This document shows, in pieces, positions 48,308 through 57,121 of a DNA stretch of 64,000 bases; position 1 is the first letter of the stretch; each line of letters opens with the position of its first letter. This DNA comes from Gemmatimonadota bacterium (GTDB taxonomy: Bacteria; Gemmatimonadota; Gemmatimonadetes; Longimicrobiales; Gaopeijiaceae), in assembly GCA_028874905.1 (NCBI GenBank), contig JAPPGZ010000092.1, forward strand, positions 13,300 to 77,299. The letters are read 5' to 3'. A program made the position numbers and the translations under genes. Under the pieces are notes generated by a model. That model ran no database searches. It had not been told where the DNA came from and saw only the letters and a list, made by a program, of their open reading frames with translations.

Positions 48308-49828
48308 GTGTTCCGTGCGCGTGCGGAACAGGGCGCCGGCCGGACCTTCCTGAAGTGGGAGGACGCGACCTGGAACTACGCCGGGGCGTGGGAGGCAATC
48401 AGGCGCTGGGCGGGGTTCCTGAGGGGGCTGGGCACCGGACCGGCTCCCGGCGGCGCGCGCGTGGCCGGGTACCTGCACAACCGGCCCGAAGCGCTCTGGG
48501 CACTCCTCGGCGCCCACGCCGCCGGCTCCGTCTACGTGGCACTCAACCGCCAGCACAAGGGAGCGATCCTGGCGGACCACGTGCGCAGATCGCGCGCCGG
48601 GATCCTGGTGACCGAGGCCTCGGCGCTCGACGCTCTTCCCGACCTGGCCGACACCGCCGTCCATTCCCTCGTCGTCGTGGACCGCGCCACGACACCCGAC
48701 TGGATCGGCGGTGACGAGGCCATGCAGTCGCCCCCGTGGACGGGCCCCGATCCCGGGCCGGGCGATCCCGCGACCATCATGTTCACATCGGGCACGACCG
48801 GCCGCTCCAAGGCGGCGGTGATCCCGCACAACCAGCTCTGCCGAGGCGCCGCCAATCTCGCGGAAGCGGTCGCGATGACACCCGACGATGTCTTCCACGC
48901 GTGGCTGCCGTTCTTTCACATCGCCGGGCAACTGCACACGACGATGTGCACCGCGGTCGCCGGGGGTACGCTCGGCCTTGTCCCCCGGTTCTCGGCGTCG
49001 CGCTTCTGGACCGAGGTCCGGCGCTCCCGCGCGACCGTGATCACCGGGTTGCCTGCGATCGCGCGCATCCTCTGGGAGAAGCCGGTGACCGACGACGAAC
49101 GCGCGGCGACTTCACACCTGCGCCTGGGCATCTTCGGCCCGATGACGCCGGAGTTGCACCGTCCGCTGGAGGAGCGTCTCGGCATTCGCATCGCGGATAC
49201 CTACGGAATGACCGAGGCCGAGCCTCTTACCGTGCCTGTCCCGGGTGTCCGGCAGCCCGTCGGATCATGCGGCGTCGCCGCACCCGACTTCGAGATCCGC
49301 ATTGCGGCAGACGACGGCGCGGCCCTGCCACCCGGCGAGCCGGGCGAGATCCTGGCGCGCCCACGTCGCCCCGACGTGCTGTTCCTCGGCTACGAAGGCG
49401 ACGAGGAGGCCACCCGCGCGACCTGGCGGAACGGCTGGTTCAGGACCGGCGACCTCGCCCGCCAGTACCGGGACGGCTGGGTGTACTACGTCGACCGCCT
49501 GGCGCACTTCATTCGGCGGCGCGGCGAGAACGTGAGCGCATGGGAGCTCCAGCGCCTGATCGAGGAGCATCCTGCCGTGGCGGAGGCGTTCGTGCTGGGC
49601 GTGCCGTCGCCGATGGGCGAAGAGGACGTCAAGGCGGTCGTGGTCCCGAGCCGCGGGGCCCGGCTGGACCCCGCGGCGCTGCATGCGTGGTGCCGCGGCC
49701 ACATGGCGGCGTTCATGGTGCCGCGCTTCATCGAGGTGCGCGACGAGATGCCGCATATCTCGGTCGGCAAGGTGGACAAGGAAAGGCTGCGCGGGGTCGC
49801 CGACGGAGTCTGGGCCGCGCCTGAGTAG
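48308..49828 (+). CDS. AMP-binding (acyl-CoA synthetase) family protein, CaiC-like (true start may lie upstream of 48308)
   Basis: TIMFTSGTTGRSKAAVIPHNQ, DTYGMTEAEPLTVP, GWFRTGDLARQYRDGWVYYVDRLAHFIRRRGENVSAWELQRLIEEHPAV. Confidence 0.93.
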   Translation: MFRARAEQGAGRTFLKWEDATWNYAGAWEAIRRWAGFLRGLGTGPAPGGARVAGYLHNRPEALWALLGAHAAGSVYVALNRQHKGAILADHVRRSRAGILVTEASALDALPDLADTAVHSLVVVDRATTPDWIGGDEAMQSPPWTGPDPGPGDPATIMFTSGTTGRSKAAVIPHNQLCRGAANLAEAVAMTPDDVFHAWLPFFHIAGQLHTTMCTAVAGGTLGLVPRFSASRFWTEVRRSRATVITGLPAIARILWEKPVTDDERAATSHLRLGIFGPMTPELHRPLEERLGIRIADTYGMTEAEPLTVPVPGVRQPVGSCGVAAPDFEIRIAADDGAALPPGEPGEILARPRRPDVLFLGYEGDEEATRATWRNGWFRTGDLARQYRDGWVYYVDRLAHFIRRRGENVSAWELQRLIEEHPAVAEAFVLGVPSPMGEEDVKAVVVPSRGARLDPAALHAWCRGHMAAFMVPRFIEVRDEMPHISVGKVDKERLRGVADGVWAAPE

Positions 49829-49835
49829 CCCCCGA

Positions 49836-50855
49836 CTACCGCCCCGGAAACCGGCGCCGAAGCGCGTCCCGCCGCCGCCGGTAGCTCGCGTGCCGCTGAC
49901 CCGCCGCCCCGCCTGCCGGCTGCCTGCTCCGATCGCCTGCGTTCTCCGCGAACGCGGCCAGGTGCACCACTGTTTCACCCGCCACCAGTCCCCCCGCCAC
50001 CAGACCCTCGCCGACGACGCCCACGTCCCGCCCCAGGCCGACTCCAGCATGCTCGTCGAAAGCGCCGGCAACGATGCGGTCGAGGAACGCCCGTGCATCA
50101 GCCGCGGACGCGCGCGACCCCCGTTGCTCCCGCCCCACCGCATCGATCGCGTAGCTGCGCACCAGCTTGGGCAGAAACGCCGCGAATGTACCAGATCGGT
50201 CGAACAGGTCCAGACCATAGCGCCGCCCCCGCACCACGAACACCGCGCCCACCTGCTCGTCCCCGGCCTCCACGCCCGCCACGTAGTCATCGAGCTCCTC
50301 GCGGTGCCGGTCGAACATCGCGCTCATCGCCTCGGTGGGGGACGGCGCGTCCAGCCGCTCGGCTTCCTCGGCGATCAAGTCCCACACCTGCCCCTGGTCG
50401 GAGCGCGGGCTGCCGTGAGCGCGCCGCGAATGCTGCACGCTCGCAACCTTCTCCGCCCGCCCGCGCACGTTCTGCATCCGGTCGGTCACCCCGAAATCCC
50501 GCTTGCTGTACGACCAGCGCCCCGCCTCGACGCACGACACCGGGATCACGGTCGTCTTCCGGGCCGCAAGCAGCATCGTCAGGTTGGCGACGCGGTTCTG
50601 CTTGGCCCCCATCAGCTCCTCGCCGTCGACGATGAGGACGGGCTTGTCGGCACGGTTCTCCACCGTGAGTTCGGGCACGCTGCCACCCTCCGACACCTCG
50701 CGGATGGAGACGAGATCCTTCCGCAGCCCGTCCTCCAGCAGGAGGTACGACAGGGAGCTGGATCGATCCGACGCCAGCGGAAACACGGTAAGCCCGCCGT
50801 GGTTCATCGGATCCGCGAGCGTCAGGCCGGAAAGCGTGGTCTTGACGAGGTCCAT
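49836..50855 (-). CDS. ARPP-1-like domain-containing protein
   Basis: LTLADPMNHGGLTVFPL...YLLLEDGL...VSEGGSVPELTVENRADKPVLIVDGEELMGAKQNRVANLTMLLAARKTTVIPVSCVEAGRW recalled as ARPP-1 family pattern; divergent from a MerR regulator. Confidence 0.7.
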   Translation of the reverse strand: MDLVKTTLSGLTLADPMNHGGLTVFPLASDRSSSLSYLLLEDGLRKDLVSIREVSEGGSVPELTVENRADKPVLIVDGEELMGAKQNRVANLTMLLAARKTTVIPVSCVEAGRWSYSKRDFGVTDRMQNVRGRAEKVASVQHSRRAHGSPRSDQGQVWDLIAEEAERLDAPSPTEAMSAMFDRHREELDDYVAGVEAGDEQVGAVFVVRGRRYGLDLFDRSGTFAAFLPKLVRSYAIDAVGREQRGSRASAADARAFLDRIVAGAFDEHAGVGLGRDVGVVGEGLVAGGLVAGETVVHLAAFAENAGDRSRQPAGGAAGQRHASYRRRRDALRRRFPGR

Positions 50856-50875
50856 GGGTCTCTCCTTATGTTGGC

Positions 50876-50930
50876 AGTATTGACCAGTCACTTGACAGTA
50901 ACCGGAAATCGTCAGTATGTCAACAGTAGA
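50876..50930. promoter_or_regulatory. Putative divergent promoter/operator region between ARPP-1-like and MerR genes
   Basis: TTGACA at 50892 (+) and TGTCAA at 50918 (TTGACA on -) in an AT-richer 106-bp divergent spacer, with recurring CAGTA/GTCA words. Confidence 0.45.
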
Positions 50931-50961
50931 CACCAGCGAATAACAGAAGGGAAGCCCGGAG

Positions 50962-51780
50962 ATGCCCAGCTACACCGCCAGAGAGCTGGAGCGCGAGACG
51001 GGCGTCGACCGCCGGACGATCGCCTACTACGTGCAGGAGGGCCTTCTGCCGAAGGTCGGGCGCCGCGGCCGTCGCACCCGCTACCCGAAGCTCTTCCGCG
51101 ACCGCCTCCTCTTCATCCAGCGCGTAAGGGAGGCCGAGGAAGAGGGCCACGTGTCCGCCGTGTCGCTCAAGGACATCCGCAAGGTGTTCGAGCGTGTGCC
51201 GCCAGCCCTGATCGCGGGCGTCGCGGACGGCCGGATCGCGGTGACGCCGGACCTGGTGTCGGAGCCGTCGACGGCGTTCCGAACGCCGGGCATGAGGCGG
51301 GCGATGCTGAGGGAGAGATGGGAAGGGGAGGAGATTGCGATGTCCCCGATGCGGGCGCCGCCGTCACCCGCCGCCCCGCGTTACTCGCCCGGGGCGCCTG
51401 CGGAAGAGGAGGATTGGGGGGAGGACGACGCGGAACCGAGCGAGGGGGACGTGGTCGCGCATGATGAAAGGCCGCGCGCCGCGGAGCCCGGGCCGTATGC
51501 GCTGCAGCGGGAGGTGGATGTGCCGCCGGTGTACTCACGGTTGCCGGAGCGGCGTGACGGCGGCAATGCGGGGGAACTGGCCCTCGGCAAGGCACTGCGA
51601 CGACTCGAGCGGGTAGCGCGTCGCCGGAACGAGGAGTCGCCCCGGTCGCGCGACACCTGGACGCGGATCGATGTCTCGCCGAACCTGGTGCTCTCCGCAC
51701 GGGGAGTCGGGGAGGACGACGTAGCCCTCGTGGAGCGGGTGCGGCGGGCGATGCGGCGGGTAATCAGACCGGGGCGTTGA
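50962..51780 (+). CDS. MerR family transcriptional regulator with acidic linker and conserved-looking C-terminal segment
   Basis: YTARELERETGVDRRTIAYYVQEGLLPKVGRRGRRTRYPKLFRDRLLFIQRVREAEEEGH MerR HTH; C-term WTRIDVSPNLVLSARGVGEDDVALVERVRRAMRRVI. Confidence 0.88.
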   Translation: MPSYTARELERETGVDRRTIAYYVQEGLLPKVGRRGRRTRYPKLFRDRLLFIQRVREAEEEGHVSAVSLKDIRKVFERVPPALIAGVADGRIAVTPDLVSEPSTAFRTPGMRRAMLRERWEGEEIAMSPMRAPPSPAAPRYSPGAPAEEEDWGEDDAEPSEGDVVAHDERPRAAEPGPYALQREVDVPPVYSRLPERRDGGNAGELALGKALRRLERVARRRNEESPRSRDTWTRIDVSPNLVLSARGVGEDDVALVERVRRAMRRVIRPGR

Positions 51781-52765
51781 GGGTGGACGGCGAACCCGTG
51801 TCCAGTTCGCTCATCCAGGCCTGCATGGCACGCTGGTAGAAGCTGGGGTTGAAAACGTACCATTCGCCCAGCGATGCGGGAACCTCAAAGGCTTCGGCCG
51901 CCTCATCCGGCCCCATGCCGCGGCGCCAGGCAGCTCGCGCGGCTTCCTCGACCAGGTCGATAAGTGCCACGTAGCCGGTCATCGCGGCGTCGTCGGTCAA
52001 CGGGCCGTGGCCGGGCACGTAGGTGCTCGCGGGCATCGCCTGCAGGGCGCGCACCGTGCGAGAGAGCTGCGACGGGACTGCGTGCGTGTAGTTCGGGAAC
52101 ATGGCGTTCCAGACCAGGTCGCCGCACCACACAGGCCCCTCGCCGCCGTCCACCTCGATCGTGACGTCGCTTGCCGTATGCCCCCGCCGCGGAACCACCG
52201 CCACCATGCGGTCCCCCAGGTCGACATTGAGCGGTCCGTCCTCCGAGAGCACCGTCACGTCGGCCCACGGTGGGAGGATGGCGTCTCCGCGCGACTCTTG
52301 CACCAGCTCCTGCGTCGCCCGAGTGGCTCGCAGCGCGGGCGCCCGTCCGTTGTCCCGGACGAAGCCCGCGGGCCCGGCGGAGTGATCACCGTGAAAGTGG
52401 GACACCACGACGTGGTCCGGCCAGCGCCCGGTGAGATCGCGGGCCTGCTCGGCGACCCACTTCGCGCCCTCGGGGGTGTTGAATGCCTCGTACACGAGCG
52501 TGCCCGACGACCCGCCGACGATGCCTCCGTTGCAGGTGGTGGTAAAGTCGCCTTCCAGGGGCGTCGAGATGATCGCGTACATGTTTGCACCGACCTCCTC
52601 GATCCGGGCGAACGGGGTCTGGGCCACCACGCGCCCACCGATCGCGGCGCGCCATCTGCGGAGGGCCGCCGGCCCGAGAATCGGGGCGATTGCAGCCAGA
52701 TAGGCACCGCAGCTCGCCGATGCCGACAGGAACTTGCGACGGGTACAGTGGTCGGAATGGATCAT
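51764..52765 (-). CDS. MBL fold metallo-hydrolase, Tat-like exported
   Basis: VVVSHFHGDHSAGPAGF (HxHxDH), PRRGHTASDVTIEV, VWCGDLVWN, TYVPGHGP; CTRRKFLSASASCGAYLAA signal. Confidence 0.93.
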   Translation of the reverse strand: MIHSDHCTRRKFLSASASCGAYLAAIAPILGPAALRRWRAAIGGRVVAQTPFARIEEVGANMYAIISTPLEGDFTTTCNGGIVGGSSGTLVYEAFNTPEGAKWVAEQARDLTGRWPDHVVVSHFHGDHSAGPAGFVRDNGRAPALRATRATQELVQESRGDAILPPWADVTVLSEDGPLNVDLGDRMVAVVPRRGHTASDVTIEVDGGEGPVWCGDLVWNAMFPNYTHAVPSQLSRTVRALQAMPASTYVPGHGPLTDDAAMTGYVALIDLVEEAARAAWRRGMGPDEAAEAFEVPASLGEWYVFNPSFYQRAMQAWMSELDTGSPSTLNAPV

Positions 52766-52863
52766 CGGGTCACTTTCCCGTAGTCTGGATGGCTCAATGG
52801 ACACCCCGCACTATGATGCGTCGCGGCCCCACGGGGAAGAGGGCGGCCTCCTGATCGCCGGCA

Positions 52864-55800
52864 TCACTTCGGCGGCCGTGGCCGTTCCATCCTCAGGGTC
52901 ACGCCGCCGCGGAACCGCGACCCGCTCCTCTCCACCTCGTGATTCCCGTCGTACAGGTAGTCCAGGATCGCCTGGTCCCACGAAAGGCCCGCCTTCGCCA
53001 CCAGTTCCATCCAGGGCCCGTAGGCGGTCTCGTCGGGCGCCTCGGTGACGCCGTTCCAGATCGTGATCCGGGGATTGAAGCCGCCGCCTCCACCCCCGCC
53101 GCGTGACCCCTTCAGCGGCATCTCGATCAGCACGCTGTCGGTCATGGGCAGGCGGAAGACCTCGGGGTCGAAGTCGGCCCCGTAGCGGCGGTAACGGTCG
53201 TAGGTGCGCTGGTTCATCTCGAAGACATCTCGGTTCGAGTTGATCCCTGCAGTGATGTAGTCCCGGATCTTGAACGCGGCGTCCTTGTGGCGCGGGAAGT
53301 CGGGGTCGTCGATGTACCCGAACCCCGGCATGAACCATCCCTTGTTGAATCCCCAGTTGCGTTCCGTCACGCGGCCGCGGCGCACCAGGCCGGTGTACTC
53401 GGAGAACAGCTGCACGACCTGATGGCTGGGATAGCCGTGCGGGTTGAGGAAGATGTCGGGCAGCCAGCGTTCCCAGAGCTGGCCGCGCACCTTCGATTCG
53501 GGGTAGATGGGGAAGTTCTGGCCGCCGCCGGAGGTGACGTCCATCCCCAGTGACGCGAGGTAGCCCGCGTGCAGGATGTAGTCGGGCGTGATCCGGTACA
53601 GGTCGTAGGCGAGCTGGGCGCCGTCGGGGTTGGTGAAGGGGTGGATGACCACGTTGACCTTGTCCAGCCGGGCCCGCTGCTCCGGATCGGTGAGCAGCAA
53701 TTCGGCATGACGGAGGACGTGGCTTGTGGACGAGACCTCGTTGGCGTGTTGCCGGGCCGAATAGATGACGGTGGGCTTGAACGTGGTGGCCTTGGCGCGC
53801 GACCAGTGCGTGGCTGCGATCGGCGGCATCAGATCCATCGCCCAGGTCGTCCTGCCCAGGTAGCTCTCGCCGACCCGGTACATGGTGGCCTCGTCGAAGG
53901 CATGGCTCAGCTTGGCCGTCATCTGGTGACCCTCGGGAGGTGGGATGGGGGTGTCCCACTGGACGATGCGCTCGCCGTCGTAGCTCCAGCTCTCCGGGAG
54001 GAGGTCGGTCCACACCGGCAGCGGGGCCGGGGCGCCGTTGCCCGGCAGGGTCGCCGTGACGCGCGCCGAGTCGTTCTGCTCGTGGGTCCACTCGGCCCAC
54101 ACGCCGATTTCGCCGACGTCGTCCCACGCGAGAGCGTCGACGTACATGCCGGCGTCGCGCAGCGCGCCCAGGTTGGCGAGCGTGGCCGCGACCTGTTCGG
54201 CCGAGATCATGCGGGCGTCGACCTGCTCGCCCCTGGCCTGAACGAGCAGCGCGTCGCGCTCGTCCGCCTCGGAGTCGACGCGCACCCGGAGGTCGAGGCG
54301 GGGAAGGGCGGGGGCCCCTGCCGCGATCACTGCTCGGCGCAGACTCGGGCGCTCCATCGTGATCTTCGGTATGTCGAGCCGCCGCTCGCCCGCGCGCCCG
54401 TCGCGCGTCTCGTAGCGCACGATCACGGCGGGCCGGTTTGTGGCGAATCCGGTGAAGGTGATTCGGCCGGCCCCGGACGCGCCGTCTCCCTTCGGGCGCA
54501 TGACGGGGATGATGCGGCCCGGATAGGTCAGGTCCTGGCCGCGCGCGTTGCGGCCGAGCAGGTGGAAGAACTCGATCGTGCCGAAGTAGACCTCCTCGTG
54601 CAGCGCGTCCATCGTCGAGATGATCTCGTTATCGACGCCCAGGCGGTAGTCGGGCTCGCTGAGCTCGAGTTCGACGTTCAGCGTGCCGAAGAAGGGGGCG
54701 TCCGCGCCGCCGCCGCGCGGGTTCCCGTCGTGACGGTCCATCACATAGTCGTAGACGGCGGGCAGCGTGCGTTCCTGGTAGCGGTCCCAGATCCACTCGG
54801 GGTCGGTGACGATGCGTCCGTGCGCGAGGGTGTCCCCGTTGGCTATTGCGGTGACCCAGCCGGTCGTGACGCGAACGTGTTCATAGTCGCGGAAGCGGTC
54901 GAAGTAGGGACGCAGCACCCAGACGGGGTCGAAGGTGTCCTCGACGATGGTGCTTCCGTCCGGCGCGGTGGCCCGAACCCGGTAGACGGGCCCGCTGTCC
55001 ACCATTTCGAACCGGATCCGATCGACGGGGAGCTCCAGGTCTTCAGCCAGGACCTCGTCGACGGGGAAGATCTCGTGCAACCACCGGAGCGGGGTGTGAA
55101 TCGCCTGCTGCGGCCAGTCGACCGGCGGGTCGTTCCTGAGGAACTCGATCACGATCTCGCCGATCTCCTGCTCGGTGAGCAGGGGGGCAATCCGCTCCGT
55201 AAGCCAGAAGAAGCCCTGCTTGAAGGCGGACAGCACCTCCACCGTGCTCGCGTCGGGGTCCGCGCCGGCTGCGGTCAGACGGCTCCGGGCCTCGGCTTCC
55301 AGCGCCCGGCGGACCTCGGGGGGCTCGGAGAGGCGGGCGTGCAGCTGAATCGCCTGCGTCCGACGGACTCCGGGCACCACCTGGTTCTCGAAAACCGTCC
55401 AGAAACGGTCCACTTCGGAGGGCACCGTGAAGGTCTCGTCGAAGATCGTGTCGGCGTGCTGCACGTCGCGGTCGTCGACCGTGACGGATATCTCGTCGGC
55501 ACCCAGCGCGGCGGCCCTGTCGCGCACGAAGTCGGCGAGCCCGTTGGCGGGTTTCTCGATTGATATCATGATGTCCGCGGCCGTGATATCATCGTCCGCC
55601 AGCCCGGCCACGATCCGATCGAGCTTGTAGAGCCCGATCGCGGCCTGTCCCGCCGGGGTTTGGCCCGAGAGCGTGCCCCAGAGCTCATACTCGATGTCGT
55701 CGAACGTCGGCGTGTCGTCGCCGCGAACGCTGACGTTGGGGAAGACCTCGGCGAGGCGGCCGGTGGCCAGCGTCGCGCCGTCCTGGTCCGCGCCGGTGAC

Positions 55801-57078
55801 GACCACGGCGGACTTGCTGCCGAACGCGTCCGGCACGAGCTCGATGAGGCCCTGGCCGGGGCCGAGGTCGGTAGTCGAGATCCTGCCGGAGTCCGCCAGC
55901 TCGTCGATGAACGGGTGGTCGCTGCCCACCAGCACGGCCGTGGGCTCGCTGGCCGGGGACTCGATTTCGTCGAGGCGGCGGACCAGCGGCACGGTCAGCC
56001 CGGTGGCCTCGAGGCCCATGCGGGCGGTGAGATCGGCCACGCCCTCGGCGCCGTTGCCGGGCACGACGACCACGCCGATGCCGCTCGGGATGTCGCTTCC
56101 CGTGAGGAACCCGTCCGTCGTGTACACGTTGGAGAGGTCGAGATCGCTGCTGGCGCCACCGGGTCGCGCGGAGCCACCGCCCGATGGCCCGGGTTCGGCC
56201 AGCGTCGGGAGGATGACCTGGCGGCCACCCGCGCCGACGGTGAGCGACGGCAGGCCGGGGAAGCGCAGGTCGGCCGAATCGGGCCCGACAGCGTTGTCAC
56301 CCAGGCGTTCCCAGGCGAGGAACTGCAGTTGGTCGAGCGCGTCGGTGGCGCGGGCGGGGTCGGGGCCGGATTCGAAGCCCAGGCCGGCGACGAGATGGAC
56401 GCCGCGTGCGGACGTATCGAGCGTGACGCGCGAGAAGTGGAGTGTGGCGGCGGATGCCGTGGTGTCGCCCGCGTTCAGCCAGGTGGACAGTTCGTCGCTG
56501 ACGTCGGTGAGCGAGGGGCTCGACAGGGTGCTGACGTGTGGCAGAGCGCCGGCGAGGAGGCGTGCCGCGCCGAGGAGGGCATCCTCGTCGCCACCCAGGA
56601 CCGCCAGCCAGCGGTCGCCGGAGGGGGACGTGTGGGTGGCGACGGTGGGGGAGTATTCAGCGGGGGTCGCCGAGGCGTCCGCGCCGAAGTCCGCGACGGA
56701 AAGCCCGGCCGCCTCGACGGCGCGGTGGCCGATCAGGATGCCGACCTGGCCGGGCCGGGGGCCACGCGGGAGGGGGAGGTCGAGGGCCATCGTCTCGAAT
56801 CCCAGCCGCGCGGTGATCTCGGCGGCGGCGGCCCGCTCGGCATCGGTGGGGTCGGGCGCGAGGACCAGCGCAGCGCCGAGGCGGTCCGGCACGCCGTCTC
56901 CGTTCTCGTCAAGCAGGAGGTGTCCGATATCGAACAGCGTAGCCAGGTGGAAGGGGGGTGGGGCGGGGGGTTGCTGGGCGGTGGCGGGGGGTGGGGGGAG
57001 CAGCGTGGCTACGGTGACCACAGTGGTCAGCATGACGCTTCGGACATGGGAGTCGGCGGTGGAGAGGATGCGTTTCAT
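52864..57078 (-). CDS. M14 family zinc carboxypeptidase, very large (about 1404 aa), exported
   Basis: FKPTVIYSARQHANEVSSTSHVLRHAELL (HxxE), VVIHPFTNPDGAQLAYDLYRI; signal peptide after ATG at 57078. Confidence 0.88.
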   Translation of the reverse strand: MKRILSTADSHVRSVMLTTVVTVATLLPPPPATAQQPPAPPPFHLATLFDIGHLLLDENGDGVPDRLGAALVLAPDPTDAERAAAAEITARLGFETMALDLPLPRGPRPGQVGILIGHRAVEAAGLSVADFGADASATPAEYSPTVATHTSPSGDRWLAVLGGDEDALLGAARLLAGALPHVSTLSSPSLTDVSDELSTWLNAGDTTASAATLHFSRVTLDTSARGVHLVAGLGFESGPDPARATDALDQLQFLAWERLGDNAVGPDSADLRFPGLPSLTVGAGGRQVILPTLAEPGPSGGGSARPGGASSDLDLSNVYTTDGFLTGSDIPSGIGVVVVPGNGAEGVADLTARMGLEATGLTVPLVRRLDEIESPASEPTAVLVGSDHPFIDELADSGRISTTDLGPGQGLIELVPDAFGSKSAVVVTGADQDGATLATGRLAEVFPNVSVRGDDTPTFDDIEYELWGTLSGQTPAGQAAIGLYKLDRIVAGLADDDITAADIMISIEKPANGLADFVRDRAAALGADEISVTVDDRDVQHADTIFDETFTVPSEVDRFWTVFENQVVPGVRRTQAIQLHARLSEPPEVRRALEAEARSRLTAAGADPDASTVEVLSAFKQGFFWLTERIAPLLTEQEIGEIVIEFLRNDPPVDWPQQAIHTPLRWLHEIFPVDEVLAEDLELPVDRIRFEMVDSGPVYRVRATAPDGSTIVEDTFDPVWVLRPYFDRFRDYEHVRVTTGWVTAIANGDTLAHGRIVTDPEWIWDRYQERTLPAVYDYVMDRHDGNPRGGGADAPFFGTLNVELELSEPDYRLGVDNEIISTMDALHEEVYFGTIEFFHLLGRNARGQDLTYPGRIIPVMRPKGDGASGAGRITFTGFATNRPAVIVRYETRDGRAGERRLDIPKITMERPSLRRAVIAAGAPALPRLDLRVRVDSEADERDALLVQARGEQVDARMISAEQVAATLANLGALRDAGMYVDALAWDDVGEIGVWAEWTHEQNDSARVTATLPGNGAPAPLPVWTDLLPESWSYDGERIVQWDTPIPPPEGHQMTAKLSHAFDEATMYRVGESYLGRTTWAMDLMPPIAATHWSRAKATTFKPTVIYSARQHANEVSSTSHVLRHAELLLTDPEQRARLDKVNVVIHPFTNPDGAQLAYDLYRITPDYILHAGYLASLGMDVTSGGGQNFPIYPESKVRGQLWERWLPDIFLNPHGYPSHQVVQLFSEYTGLVRRGRVTERNWGFNKGWFMPGFGYIDDPDFPRHKDAAFKIRDYITAGINSNRDVFEMNQRTYDRYRRYGADFDPEVFRLPMTDSVLIEMPLKGSRGGGGGGGFNPRITIWNGVTEAPDETAYGPWMELVAKAGLSWDQAILDYLYDGNHEVERSGSRFRGGVTLRMERPRPPK

Positions 57079-57084
57079 CGGGCG

Positions 57085-57121
57085 GTGTCCGTTTTTGTCA
57101 CTGATGTGTCCGTTTTTGTCA
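57085..57121. repeat. Perfect 16-bp direct repeat, 21-bp period, just upstream of the M14 start codon
   Basis: GTGTCCGTTTTTGTCA at 57085-57100 and 57106-57121. Confidence 0.85.

Noticed and set aside
42954-49828. CaiD-like hydratase and CaiC-like ligase as a carnitine operon
   Set aside because: They are on opposite strands and separated by amidohydrolases; no CaiA/CaiB/transporter genes seen.
48308-49828. AMP-binding enzyme as the missing anthranilate-CoA ligase
   Set aside because: About 40 kb away and resembles CaiC-type ligases; assignment cannot be supported without phylogeny.
55561-55592. Two TGATATCAT palindromes 23 bp apart
   Set aside because: They lie inside the M14 coding region and are explained by codons for repeated Asp-Ile residues; no regulatory context.
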